Positions 7,476 to 15,406 of a DNA stretch of 64,000 nucleotides are shown piece by piece. Within the stretch, counting starts at the first letter, position 1; every line of letters begins with the position of its first letter. Made by a program: the position numbers and the translations under genes. The stretch comes from Oceanicaulis sp052055585. GTDB lineage: Bacteria; Pseudomonadota; Alphaproteobacteria; Caulobacterales; Maricaulaceae. The DNA lies in the NCBI RefSeq assembly GCF_052055585.1, contig NZ_CP170485.1, forward strand, positions 1,674,001 to 1,738,000, in the 5' to 3' direction. The notes under the pieces are model-generated. The model searched no databases and had not been told where the DNA came from. It saw only the letters and a list, made by a program, of their open reading frames with translations.

Positions 7476-9805
7476 TTCACTGTTTCTTTTGTCTTTTTAG
7501 GTTTTCGCTTGGGCTTGGCGTCGTTCAGGCGGTCGCCCGGAATAATCTCGAAATCGAGACGCTCGGTATCAGCGGCATCCACATCCACCTTGACCACGCC
7601 ACCCTTCTTGAGCTGACCAAACAGGATCTCTTCAGCCAGAGGCTTCTTGATGTGATCCTGAATGACCCGGCTCAGCGGACGGGCGCCGAACTTCTCGTCA
7701 TACCCGCGCTCACCCAGCCAGCGGGTCGCCGCTTCGGTCAGCTCGAAGGTCACGCCGCGATCAGCCAGTTGCGCCTCAAGCTGCAGGACGAATTTCTCGA
7801 CCACACGGCCGATGACATCGATCTTGAGCCCGGCGAACGGGATGATGGCGTCCAGACGGTTGCGGAATTCAGGCGTGAACAGACGCTCGATCGCCGCCTG
7901 GTCCTCGCCGTCGCGCTTGCCGCGGCCAAAGCCGATGGCTTCCTTGGCGGCGTCCGCCGCACCGGCATTGGAAGTCATGATCAGGATGACGTTGCGGCAG
8001 TCCACGGACTTGCCGTTGGCATCGGTCAGCTGACCATTATCCATCACCTGCAACAGGATGTTGAAGATATCCGGGTGCGCCTTCTCGATCTCATCCAGCA
8101 GCAGGACCGAGTGCGGGTGCTGGTCGATGGCGTCCGTCAGCTGGCCGCCCTGATCATAGCCCACATAGCCCGGAGGCGCGCCCAGAAGGCGGCTCACCGT
8201 ATGGCGTTCCATGTATTCGGACATGTCAAAGCGCAGAAGCTCCACGCCCAGCGTATCCGCCAGCTGGCGGGCCACTTCGGTCTTGCCCACCCCGGTCGGA
8301 CCGGAGAACAGGTAAGAGCCGATGGGCTTGTTGGGTTCGCGCAGGCCAGCGCGCGCCAGTTTGATGGCGCTCGCCAGCTTGTCGATGGCGTCGTCCTGGC
8401 CGAACACCACGCGCTTGAGCGAGGTCTCGAGATCGCGCAGCACCGCCTCATCGGACTTGGAGACCGATTTCGGAGGGATGCGGGCGATCTTGGCGACCAC
8501 CGCCTCGATCTCTTTCACGCCAATGGTCTTCTTGCGCTTGGACGCCGGAACCAGGCGCATGGAGGCGCCCGCTTCATCGATGACGTCGATGGCTTTATCG
8601 GGCAACTTGCGGTCGCCGATATATCGATCCGACAGCTCCACCGCCGATTTCAGCGCATCCGCCGTGAAGCGGATATCGTGGAATTCCTCGAAATAGGGCT
8701 TCAGGCCATTGAGGATCTTGATCGCATCCGGCACGGACGGCTCGGTCACGTCGATCTTCTGGAAGCGCCGCGCGAGCGCCCGGTCCTTCTCGAAATGCTG
8801 ACGGTATTCCTTGTAGGTGGTCGAGCCCATGCAGCGCAGGCCGCCCTGTTGCAGGGCCGGCTTGAGCAGGTTGGACGCATCCATCGCACCGCCAGAGGTG
8901 GCGCCTGCGCCGATCACCGTGTGAATTTCGTCGATGAACAGAACCGCGTTCGGGCGCGCTTCGAGCGCCTTGACGACCTGTTTGACGCGCTCTTCAAAGT
9001 CGCCGCGATAGCGGGTGCCTGCCAGCAGCGCGCCCATGTCGAGCGAATAGATCGTCGCTTCGGCCAGCACGTCCGGCACTTCATGCTCGACGATCTTGCG
9101 CGCCAGACCTTCAGCAATGGCGGTCTTGCCCACGCCGGGATCACCCACCAGAAGCGGGTTGTTCTTGCGGCGGCGGCACAGCACCTGAATGCAGCGCTCC
9201 ACCTCGTGCTCACGACCGATCAGCGGATCAACGCCGCCTTCGCGCGCCTTCTCGTTCAGATCAACGCAATAGGCTGACAGCGCATCATCCTTCTCCTCGG
9301 CGCCCTCACCCGGCTCGACCGCATCCTCGTCGGCGCCACGGGGCGGACGGGAGTCAGACTCGCCCGGCTTCTTGGAAATGCCGTGGGAGATGTAATTGAC
9401 CGCGTCATAGCGGGTCATGTCCCGCTCGGCGAGGAAGTAGGCGGCATGGCTTTCGCGTTCGGCGAAGAGCGCCACCAGCACATTGGCGCCGGTGACTTCA
9501 TCCCGTCCGGAGTTCTGCACGTGGATCACGGCGCGCTGGATAACGCGCTGGAAACCGGCGGTCGGCTTGGCGTCCTCGCCATCATCGACCATGAGACTCG
9601 CCAGCTCTTCGTCCACATACTCATTGAGCGTGTCGCGAAGCTCGTCCACATCCACATCACACGCCCGCATGACCGCAGACGCATCCACATCCTCGCACAG
9701 CGAGAGCAGAAGGTGCTCCAGCGTGGCGTATTCGTGCTTGCGTTCAGTCGCGGCCGTCAGGGCGCGATGCAGGGAACGTTCGAGAGTGGGTGAGAAAGAG
9801 GGCAA
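7472..9805 (-). CDS. clpA: ATP-dependent Clp protease ATP-binding subunit ClpA
   Basis: A 777-residue Hsp100 unfoldase that feeds substrates to ClpP. The N-domain (about 1-143) carries the double Clp repeat and is the docking site for ClpS. Walker A of D1 is GDPGVGKT (221-228); D2 has GPTGVGKT at about 501-508. An IGF-type ClpP-binding loop (EAIGFGRGK) lies in D2. The C-terminal tail is unusually basic (KPKRKPKKTKETVK). It is preceded by clpS with only three bases between, the classical arrangement. In Caulobacter relatives ClpAP helps degrade cell-cycle proteins. Length and motifs are complete. Confidence 0.98.
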   Translation of the reverse strand: MPSFSPTLERSLHRALTAATERKHEYATLEHLLLSLCEDVDASAVMRACDVDVDELRDTLNEYVDEELASLMVDDGEDAKPTAGFQRVIQRAVIHVQNSGRDEVTGANVLVALFAERESHAAYFLAERDMTRYDAVNYISHGISKKPGESDSRPPRGADEDAVEPGEGAEEKDDALSAYCVDLNEKAREGGVDPLIGREHEVERCIQVLCRRRKNNPLLVGDPGVGKTAIAEGLARKIVEHEVPDVLAEATIYSLDMGALLAGTRYRGDFEERVKQVVKALEARPNAVLFIDEIHTVIGAGATSGGAMDASNLLKPALQQGGLRCMGSTTYKEYRQHFEKDRALARRFQKIDVTEPSVPDAIKILNGLKPYFEEFHDIRFTADALKSAVELSDRYIGDRKLPDKAIDVIDEAGASMRLVPASKRKKTIGVKEIEAVVAKIARIPPKSVSKSDEAVLRDLETSLKRVVFGQDDAIDKLASAIKLARAGLREPNKPIGSYLFSGPTGVGKTEVARQLADTLGVELLRFDMSEYMERHTVSRLLGAPPGYVGYDQGGQLTDAIDQHPHSVLLLDEIEKAHPDIFNILLQVMDNGQLTDANGKSVDCRNVILIMTSNAGAADAAKEAIGFGRGKRDGEDQAAIERLFTPEFRNRLDAIIPFAGLKIDVIGRVVEKFVLQLEAQLADRGVTFELTEAATRWLGERGYDEKFGARPLSRVIQDHIKKPLAEEILFGQLKKGGVVKVDVDAADTERLDFEIIPGDRLNDAKPKRKPKKTKETVK

Positions 9806-9808
9806 GGC

Positions 9809-10135
9809 CTAATCCTTTTCCATCGTGCACTGTAACGGGTGCTGAGCGCGACGCGCAGCGTCCATGACCTGAGCCACCTTGGTCTCGGCGACCTCGTAGG
9901 TGAACACGCCGCACACCCCGACTCCATGCTGGTGCACATGAAGCATGATGCGAGTCGCGTCTTCTTGCCCCTTGTGAAATATGCGAACCAGAACCTCGAT
10001 GACGAACTCCATTGGAGTGTAATCATCGTTGAGCAGCAAAACCTTGTACATCGACGGACGCTTGGTCCGTGCGCGCGGCTTGACTGTTACGCCGGTCTCC
10101 TGATCGGGCAGGTCTGGCTTCTTAGGCTCACTCAT
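9809..10135 (-). CDS. clpS: ClpS adaptor for ClpAP (N-end rule)
   Basis: A 108-residue adaptor that recognises bulky hydrophobic N-terminal residues and delivers them to ClpA. The core LLNDDYTPMEFVIEVL and the HKGQEDATRIMLHVHQHG helix form the N-degron pocket; the ClpA-contacting VFTYEVAETK segment follows. The N-terminal 25 residues are charged and flexible, as needed for insertion into the ClpA pore. It is the first gene of the clpS-clpA-S41 run; its promoter should lie in the 248-base gap up to 10383. Confidence 0.97.
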   Translation of the reverse strand: MSEPKKPDLPDQETGVTVKPRARTKRPSMYKVLLLNDDYTPMEFVIEVLVRIFHKGQEDATRIMLHVHQHGVGVCGVFTYEVAETKVAQVMDAARRAQHPLQCTMEKD

Positions 10136-10212
10136 GGGCAGTCAGGCGTCTCATATAAGCTCGCCCCAGCTTGATCCGGTTTTCCAGCTGCGGCAATCGA
10201 TCATAGAATTAA

Positions 10213-10266
10213 ATAAGCGCCCCGGGGTTACTGAGAACCCCCTCAACTGATCACAACGCAGCTTAT
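10213..10266. other. candidate structured element upstream of clpS
   Basis: Part of the 248-base clpS/phasin gap. GGGGTT (10224-10229) can pair with AACCCC (10236-10241) across a six-base loop, and ATAAGC (10213-10218) can pair with GCTTAT (10261-10266) outside it, giving a two-tier stem. It could be a leader structure of clpS on the minus strand or chance pairing. No T-run follows, so it is not an obvious terminator. Confidence 0.25.
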
Positions 10267-10291
10267 CGGTGGAAAGCGCGCCAATCAGGTC

Positions 10292-10323
10292 AAAAAAAAT
10301 GGTCCGACGTCGAACGCCGGACC
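10292..10323 (-). terminator. rho-independent terminator of the phasin gene
   Basis: Read on the minus strand, GGTCCG and CGGACC pair (with two further G-C pairs after a mismatch) around a five-base loop, followed at once by ATTTTTTTT. It lies about 60 bases beyond the phasin stop codon. On the plus strand there is no T-run, so it is one-directional. Confidence 0.85.
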
Positions 10324-10383
10324 AGTCAGGGAGGAAACCGGGCCGGACCGTGCATCGAGGCGCGATCCGGCGATAAGGTGCGC

Positions 10384-11070
10384 CTAGCGCTGGGACTGCA
10401 TCAGTTCCAGAGCGGCGGAGAAGCGATCATTGATCGGCTTGAACGTGTCTTTGACCAGATTGGACATCAGGTCGGAATTCTTGTTCATCTCGGCCATCAT
10501 GGCGTCCAGGGACGACTTGGCGTAGTCGGACTGGATCTCGAGAACTTCCTGAACCGATTTGGCGCCGGCCATGGATTTGGCGGCGGCCACGCTGTCTTCC
10601 ATGGACTTCTTGGCGAAGGCCAGGTTCGCAGCGTTCAGCTCTTCAAGCGATTTCGCGGCAGTGGTGCTCGACGCGATCACGGCGTCCACAGTGTCCTTGT
10701 GGAAGGCGCTGAAATCATTGACCGCTTTCATGGACTTCTCAAAGCCGTCCTTGATGGCTTCGTTCGAAGCGGTGGTCATGGTTTCGATCGTGTCTTTGGC
10801 GGTGTTCTTGGCGGCGGTCATCGACGTGTCTCCAGAATATTTGCGAGGGGGCGAGGGCTTTCGGGTTTTGCTTTGGCCCGGCGTCTTTTTGGCGGTCCGC
10901 TTGGCCGGCGCTTTCGCACTGACTTTCGCGGCTTGAGCCGGTTGCTTCGCCGGCTCCGCAGCAGCCCTGGTTTTCGCTTCCGATTGAGGCGCTTGTTCCG
11001 GCGTCGCCGTTTCAGCGGCAGCCGGTGCAGGCGTCTCAGACGCAGTTTCTTTCGGAGTCGCGTTCGCCAT
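10384..11070 (-). CDS. phasin family protein with Ala/Lys/Pro-rich N-terminal tail
   Basis: Phasins coat polyhydroxyalkanoate granules. The C-terminal 145 residues form an amphipathic, coiled-coil-prone phasin domain (for example NEAIKDGFEKSMKAVNDFSAFHKDTV, split by helix breaks, and VQEVLEIQSDYAKSS, the classical phasin-2 motif). The first 80 residues are low-complexity, rich in Ala, Lys, Pro and Thr with PAKRTAKKT-like repeats, reminiscent of the basic PhaF/histone-H1-like tails that bind DNA. I choose the ATG at 11070 (MANATPKE, 228 residues) because GGAG sits six bases upstream; an ATG at 11082 adds four residues. No PHA synthase gene is in the window. Palindromes upstream suggest control by a PhaR-type repressor. 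Confidence 0.9.
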   Translation of the reverse strand: MANATPKETASETPAPAAAETATPEQAPQSEAKTRAAAEPAKQPAQAAKVSAKAPAKRTAKKTPGQSKTRKPSPPRKYSGDTSMTAAKNTAKDTIETMTTASNEAIKDGFEKSMKAVNDFSAFHKDTVDAVIASSTTAAKSLEELNAANLAFAKKSMEDSVAAAKSMAGAKSVQEVLEIQSDYAKSSLDAMMAEMNKNSDLMSNLVKDTFKPINDRFSAALELMQSQR

Positions 11071-11087
11071 GTTGGGCTCCATGCGCT

Positions 11088-11105
11088 ACCTGCTCGTTCG
11101 CAGGT
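11088..11105. promoter_or_regulatory. inverted repeat just upstream of the phasin start
   Basis: A perfect inverted repeat ACCTGC-N6-GCAGGT lies 6-18 bases upstream of the outer phasin ATG. It contains CTGC...GCAG, like sites bound by PHA-responsive repressors, but the six-base spacer is longer than usual. In the mRNA it could instead form a leader hairpin next to the ribosome-binding site. Confidence 0.45.
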
Positions 11106-11146
11106 GCAGCATATATGTACGCTCCCGGGCGAGTCGTCAAGGCGTT

Positions 11147-11163
11147 TTTGTGCAGCGCACAAA
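11147..11163. promoter_or_regulatory. putative PhaR-type operator in the phasin/dacF divergent promoter
   Basis: The 17-base palindrome TTTGTGC-AGC-GCACAAA is perfect over both arms. Its TGC-N3-GCA core resembles operators described for the PHA-responsive repressor PhaR of alphaproteobacteria. It sits 77 bases upstream of the phasin ATG at 11070 and 79 bases upstream of the divergent carboxypeptidase ATG, where an operator would be expected. The assignment to PhaR is inference. Confidence 0.55.
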
Positions 11164-11241
11164 TTGTCGCAACCCTTTGAGCGCAGAAAAATCCGGCACG
11201 GTTAACGCTCGAGCAAGGGCTTGTGCATCATCGTCCCGGAC

Positions 11242-12498
11242 ATGTCTCGATACATCCTTGCCCTGCTGTGCGTTCTGAGCGTCTTCGCCCTCACCTCCCG
11301 CGCCGAGGCGAGAGAGCGATACGCCGCCTTTGTCGCGGATATGCAGACCGGCGAGGTCCTGCATTCGCGCCGGGCCGACGCCGAGCGCTACCCCGCCTCA
11401 CTCACCAAGATGATGACGCTCTACATGCTCTTTGAAGCCATGGAAGCGGGCGAAGTCAGCCTGGATGACACGATCACGGCGTCCACCGAGGCCGCCAGCC
11501 GTCCGGCATCCCGATTGGGCCTGCGCGCGGGACAGACCTTGCGCGTGGAGGACGCCATCCGCGCCCTGGTCATCCAGAGCGCCAATGACGTCGCCGTGGC
11601 CGTCGCCGAACATCTTGAAGGCGATGAAGCCCGTTTCGCCGCCGCCATGACGCTGCGCGCGTCCGAGCTGGGCATGACCAATACGGTGTTCCGCAACGCG
11701 TCAGGCCTGCCCGACGCCGCCCAGCACACCACAGCCCGCGACATCGCACGGCTTGCCTATGCCCTGCATGAGGATTTCCCGCAATATTATCACTATTTCG
11801 GCGAGACCCGGTTCCGCTGGAACGGCGTCACCCACCGCAATCACAACTCGCTGGTGGGCAATCAGGCCGGAGTGGACGGCCTGAAGACCGGCTATATCCG
11901 CGCCTCGGGTTTCAACCTCGCCGCCAGCGCCGAGCGTGACGGCCACCGCATCATCGCTGTCGTCATGGGCGGCGTCTCTGCGTCCGTCCGCGACGCCCAT
12001 GCCCGCGAACTGATCGAAGCCGCGTTCTCAGCCGTCAGCGCGCGATCCGAAGGCCGCATGCTGGCCGCTTTGAACTCGCCGCGTCTCAATCCTGTACGTG
12101 AACAGGAAATCCTAACTGCCGAGCTCGCCAGCCTGCCGGCCCAGACCGCTCAGGGCTCCGCGCCCGGCGCACCGCCGGCGCAGGTCGAACTCGCCGATCT
12201 CGGCGCAGAGCCGCGTCCTCGCCCCTTCACCCCTGCCGTTACGCCCGAAGGCTGGTCGGTTCAGGTGGGCGCTTTCACGTCTCAGGCCGCCGCGTCTGCG
12301 CGTCTTGAGAGTGTGGCGATGATGGGATTGCACTCGCTGCTGACGGATGCTCAGGCCCGCGTTGAGCCGCTGGAGCGTAATGGCCGCCAGCTCTGGCGCG
12401 CCCGTTATGCCGGGCTGGATGGCGACCGCGCCCGTTCGATCTGCCAGCGCCTGGAAGCGAGCGGGGAATCCTGCTTCGCCGTGCCGCCGTCGGCCTAG
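11242..12498 (+). CDS. D-alanyl-D-alanine carboxypeptidase (PBP5/DacF type) with C-terminal SPOR domain
   Basis: A 418-residue periplasmic S11-family peptidase that trims the terminal D-Ala of peptidoglycan stem peptides. A signal peptide covers residues 1-24. Active-site motifs are S53-L-T-K56, S113-A-N and K215-T-G. In place of the membrane-anchoring amphipathic helix of E. coli PBP5 the C terminus (about 336-417, starting GWSVQVGAFTSQ) is a SPOR domain, which binds denuded septal glycan, so the enzyme is probably targeted to the division site. I choose the ATG at 11242; the frame also runs back to a TTG at 11221 but that adds a non-signal-like prefix. Its stop overlaps the convergent J-domain gene. 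Confidence 0.94.
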   Translation: MSRYILALLCVLSVFALTSRAEARERYAAFVADMQTGEVLHSRRADAERYPASLTKMMTLYMLFEAMEAGEVSLDDTITASTEAASRPASRLGLRAGQTLRVEDAIRALVIQSANDVAVAVAEHLEGDEARFAAAMTLRASELGMTNTVFRNASGLPDAAQHTTARDIARLAYALHEDFPQYYHYFGETRFRWNGVTHRNHNSLVGNQAGVDGLKTGYIRASGFNLAASAERDGHRIIAVVMGGVSASVRDAHARELIEAAFSAVSARSEGRMLAALNSPRLNPVREQEILTAELASLPAQTAQGSAPGAPPAQVELADLGAEPRPRPFTPAVTPEGWSVQVGAFTSQAAASARLESVAMMGLHSLLTDAQARVEPLERNGRQLWRARYAGLDGDRARSICQRLEASGESCFAVPPSA

Positions 12499-12938
12499 TT
12501 CTTCAAGAGAACGTCGCGCGCTTCCTGCACTTTCGCCGCCAGCGCATCAGATCCGCCCTGATCGGGGTGAACCCGCTTCATCATGGTGCGGTGCGCCTTG
12601 CGAATGGTCTCCTCGTCGGCATCCGGTCCCACGCCCAGAATGGCGCGGGCTTCCGCTTCGCTCATGCCGGTCGTGGCGGGCGGCGGTGAGCTGGCGCCGG
12701 AAGCGCCGCCGGGCTTTCTGCGGCCCATGGCGACACCCAGAAATCCGAGCGCTGCGCCGATCATGGGAATGCCGGCCACAGCCAGGCCGCGGATTGTCAG
12801 AAGGCCGCCCAGCAGCAAGCCGCCAATGCCGAGTATCCACCGTAGAAGATTGGCCGCCTGTCTTGAGGGCAGCTTCGCCATCAGGACAGCGACGACCCAG
12901 CCGACCAGGATCAACAGGACAAAGAGATAGTAGATCAT
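12495..12938 (-). CDS. membrane-anchored J-domain protein
   Basis: A 147-residue protein with two hydrophobic helices at about 2-20 and 32-70 and a C-terminal J-domain-like segment. The HPD motif is intact (KRVHPDQGGSD), preceded by EAEARAILGVGPDADEETI, so it should stimulate a DnaK-type ATPase at the membrane, like Tim14/Pam18-related bacterial proteins. The gene lies downstream of mipZ on the same strand with 19 bases between. A membrane J-protein beside mipZ appears to be part of a conserved neighbourhood in Caulobacter relatives (from memory, not checked). Confidence 0.85.
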   Translation of the reverse strand: MIYYLFVLLILVGWVVAVLMAKLPSRQAANLLRWILGIGGLLLGGLLTIRGLAVAGIPMIGAALGFLGVAMGRRKPGGASGASSPPPATTGMSEAEARAILGVGPDADEETIRKAHRTMMKRVHPDQGGSDALAAKVQEARDVLLKN

Positions 12939-12957
12939 GATCGCGCCAACATTCGCC

Positions 12958-13821
12958 TCAGAACGGGAAGGGTTTCCCGCTCAGTCCAGGCAGTTTGAGC
13001 ACGATCATCAGTTCGCGCAATTCCTGACGGGCCGCCACATGGCTCATGGTGAAGGTCATGGACGAGCCCGCTTCGGTCAGGTCAAGAAGAGTCAAACCCG
13101 CCGGGAACAGTTCGCGATAGATCACCCGCTCCGAGAAACCCGGCGCCAGTCGGAAGCCCACCCGTTCAGACAGCGCTTTCAGCCCGCGCCCCACGCGGCG
13201 CTTGTTGCGAGAATCCAGATTGGAGACCCGGTTGCGCATGACCAGCCAGTCGATGGATTTGCGGTCGCGCATGGCTTTGCGCTTGCGACATTCCCAGACC
13301 ATTTCCGAATACACGCTGGGACGGCCGACCTCGAACGTATCGCCATCGATCTCCGCCAGCAGGGCGAAGTCGATGAAGCTGTCATTGATCGGAGTGATCA
13401 ACGTATCGGCGCTGGCGTGGGCGAGCCGGGCGTAATGGGTATCGCCGCCGGGCGAGTCCACAATGATGAAGTCACAGCCCCGGCTTAGCTGGCTCAGGGT
13501 CTCTTCCCAGGCCGCACGCTCTTCGGCTTCCACATCATCGAGCGACCGCGACTGGGAAATCGGAAGGCGTCCCTGAACCGGCATGGGCAGCGTGACCCTG
13601 CGGGCGTCCGCCCAGCGACGGCGATTGTCCAGATATCGGCTGAGGCTCGCCTGGCGCAGATCAAGATCAATGACGCCGACAGTCTTGCCCATGCGCATCA
13701 GCGCCACCGCGAGGTGAATGGCGACGGTGGACTTACCCGCCCCGCCCTTCTCGTTCCCGACCACGATGACGTGCGCGCCTTCGGCGGCGCGCCCCGTTGA
13801 CCCAACAGCGTCAGCAGACAC
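12958..13821 (-). CDS. mipZ: MipZ, division-plane-positioning ATPase
   Basis: MipZ is a ParA/MinD-type P-loop ATPase that binds ParB at chromosome origins and forms a polar gradient that inhibits FtsZ, placing the division site at mid-cell. The protein has 287 residues with the deviant Walker A KGGAGKST (25-32) in VGNEKGGAGKST, switch I in DLDLRQASLSRY and Walker B in IIVDSPGGD. The segments TPINDSFIDF, VIYRELFP and HVAARQELREL match Caulobacter MipZ closely. The start is GTG at 13821, supported by GGGGAG eight bases upstream; it gives an N-terminal extension of about 13 residues relative to Caulobacter MipZ. Single-copy and diagnostic of the lineage. Confidence 0.95.
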   Translation of the reverse strand: MSADAVGSTGRAAEGAHVIVVGNEKGGAGKSTVAIHLAVALMRMGKTVGVIDLDLRQASLSRYLDNRRRWADARRVTLPMPVQGRLPISQSRSLDDVEAEERAAWEETLSQLSRGCDFIIVDSPGGDTHYARLAHASADTLITPINDSFIDFALLAEIDGDTFEVGRPSVYSEMVWECRKRKAMRDRKSIDWLVMRNRVSNLDSRNKRRVGRGLKALSERVGFRLAPGFSERVIYRELFPAGLTLLDLTEAGSSMTFTMSHVAARQELRELMIVLKLPGLSGKPFPF

Positions 13822-13896
13822 GTTGACGACTCCCCGATACCCAGATGAGGCGGCGCTAGCATGCTCCGCCCTTGATGGCCAAGTGCTGTTATGGAC

Positions 13897-14445
13897 CTAA
13901 CCGGGTAGAGCTTCACCGGTAAAGTGCGTCGCCTGACACCACAGACCGGCCGCCTGCGCTTGCGCACACAAGGCTTGCGCCTCGGCGCGGGTATCAAACG
14001 GGCCCGCTTTCAGGCGCAGGAAATCACCCTGCTCCAGATGTACAAGCTCGGTGCGCGGTGCGGTGTGCGTCAGTGCGGGCAGTTGCACGCTCAGCTGACG
14101 CCAGCCGATCTCGGCATTGCTCATCAGCCGGTAAGAGGCCAGATGCGCGGCGTACAGAAGGCTCTGTGCGTTCTCAAGGTCCGGCGCCGGCGCGAAATGC
14201 TCAGGCCCGCTATGGGCGACCGGAGACTGCAGGGGCGCGGCATGAGGCGCTTCCAGCAGGGCGGCGCGCAGCGCGCCCATCTCGGCGCTGGACGCCTCGA
14301 TCCGCTCGGGGTGACGTTGGGCGGTGTCTTCCAGAAGGCGCGCCAGCTCCAGCGCCGGTTGCGCCCGCCCCTCGACAGAAGGTGAGCCCGTGCTGACACA
14401 GGCCGTCAGGCCCAGTGTCGCCATCGTGATGAAGACCAGTCGCAT
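13897..14445 (-). CDS. SPOR-domain lipoprotein
   Basis: A 182-residue lipoprotein: the first 16 residues end in LTAC (C16), a standard lipobox. The C-terminal 60 residues (EQGDFLRLKAGPFDTRAEAQALC and on to GLWCQATHF) form a SPOR domain with two cysteines. The middle is helical and has no recognised domain. I take the ATG at 14445; the open frame extends upstream but antisense to panC, which is a codon-bias artefact. It sits between mipZ and panC, about 75 bases from mipZ, and may bind septal peptidoglycan together with the SPOR carboxypeptidase nearby. Confidence 0.85.
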   Translation of the reverse strand: MRLVFITMATLGLTACVSTGSPSVEGRAQPALELARLLEDTAQRHPERIEASSAEMGALRAALLEAPHAAPLQSPVAHSGPEHFAPAPDLENAQSLLYAAHLASYRLMSNAEIGWRQLSVQLPALTHTAPRTELVHLEQGDFLRLKAGPFDTRAEAQALCAQAQAAGLWCQATHFTGEALPG

Positions 14446-14532
14446 GCCTACCCCCAGAACCGAGTCGCGCGCTTGCGAGTCTGCCACGGCTAAGGCTAGC
14501 GTGCAGCCTGTAATTTCGCCCAGGAGGCCGCC

Positions 14533-15405
14533 GTGTCCAACGGTCCTGAACTCGCCCTTCCCGCCGTCTACAACATCGCCGATCTTCGCGATCAGGTCCG
14601 GCAATGGCGCAAGGACGATCTGCGGATCGGTTTCGTGCCGACCATGGGCGCGCTTCATGACGGTCATCTGGCGCTGGTCACACAAGCCCTTGAGACGTGC
14701 GACCGCGTGATTGTCAGCATTTTCGTGAACCCCACCCAGTTTGCCCCGGGCGAGGATTTCGACGCCTATCCGCGCACGCTGGAAGCGGACGCAACCAAGC
14801 TGGCGGATGTGGGCGCCCACCTCGTCTACTCGCCGGACGCCGGGGAAATGTACCCTGAGGGCTATGTCACCACTGTCCATCTGACGGGTCCGACACATGG
14901 GCTGGAGAGCGTGTCCCGTCCGCACTTCTTCAACGGAGTGGCGACCGTGGTCTGCAAGCTTTTCAATCAGGTCCAGCCTGACCTCGCGGTCTTTGGCGAG
15001 AAGGATTATCAGCAGCTCATGGTGATCCGGCGCATGGTGCGCGATCTGAACCTGCCGGTTGAGATTGAAGGCGGGCAAACCGTGCGGGAGGCGGATGGCC
15101 TCGCCCTCTCCTCTCGCAATGTCTATCTCAACGCCACCGAACGCGAGCGCGCCTCCCGTCTGAACGTCATCTTGCAGGAATTCGCGGACGCTCTGAAAAG
15201 CGGCGCGAATGTCGCCGACGCCCAGCATCAGGCCCAGCTCAAGGCCCAGTCCGCCTTTGACAGCGTGGATTACGTCGTGGCGCGGGACGCCGAGAGCCTT
15301 GAAGCCCTGCCCTCTGGCCCGATTGAACGGGATGCGCGTGTGCTGGCGGCGATCCGAGTGGGCAAGACGCGGCTGATCGACAACCGCGCCGCACCCAAGG
15401 CCTAG
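14533..15405 (+). CDS. panC: pantothenate synthetase (pantoate-beta-alanine ligase)
   Basis: Cytoplasmic enzyme that condenses pantoate with beta-alanine using ATP, giving pantothenate for coenzyme A. At 290 residues it has normal length. The nucleotide-binding HxGH-like motif is in PTMGALHDGHLAL (37-47), followed by SIFVNPTQF, the pantoate-binding VATVVCKLFN and FGEKDYQQL, and the KMSKS-like SSRNVYL. The start is GTG at 14533, with CAGGAGG upstream. panB and panD are not in the window. Confidence 0.97.
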   Translation: MSNGPELALPAVYNIADLRDQVRQWRKDDLRIGFVPTMGALHDGHLALVTQALETCDRVIVSIFVNPTQFAPGEDFDAYPRTLEADATKLADVGAHLVYSPDAGEMYPEGYVTTVHLTGPTHGLESVSRPHFFNGVATVVCKLFNQVQPDLAVFGEKDYQQLMVIRRMVRDLNLPVEIEGGQTVREADGLALSSRNVYLNATERERASRLNVILQEFADALKSGANVADAQHQAQLKAQSAFDSVDYVVARDAESLEALPSGPIERDARVLAAIRVGKTRLIDNRAAPKA

Positions 15406-15406
15406 A

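Noticed and set aside
7652..9277. 541-residue plus-strand open frame
   Set aside because: It is entirely antisense to clpA, which has all expected motifs; the frame is kept open by GC-rich codon bias.
10824..11070. Phasin N-terminal tail as a separate histone-like gene
   Set aside because: The Ala/Lys/Pro-rich stretch is in frame with the phasin domain, without stop or second ribosome-binding site, so it is one protein.
14446..15228. N-terminal extension of the SPOR lipoprotein frame
   Set aside because: The extension is antisense to panC; the lipobox signal peptide at 14445 marks the true start.
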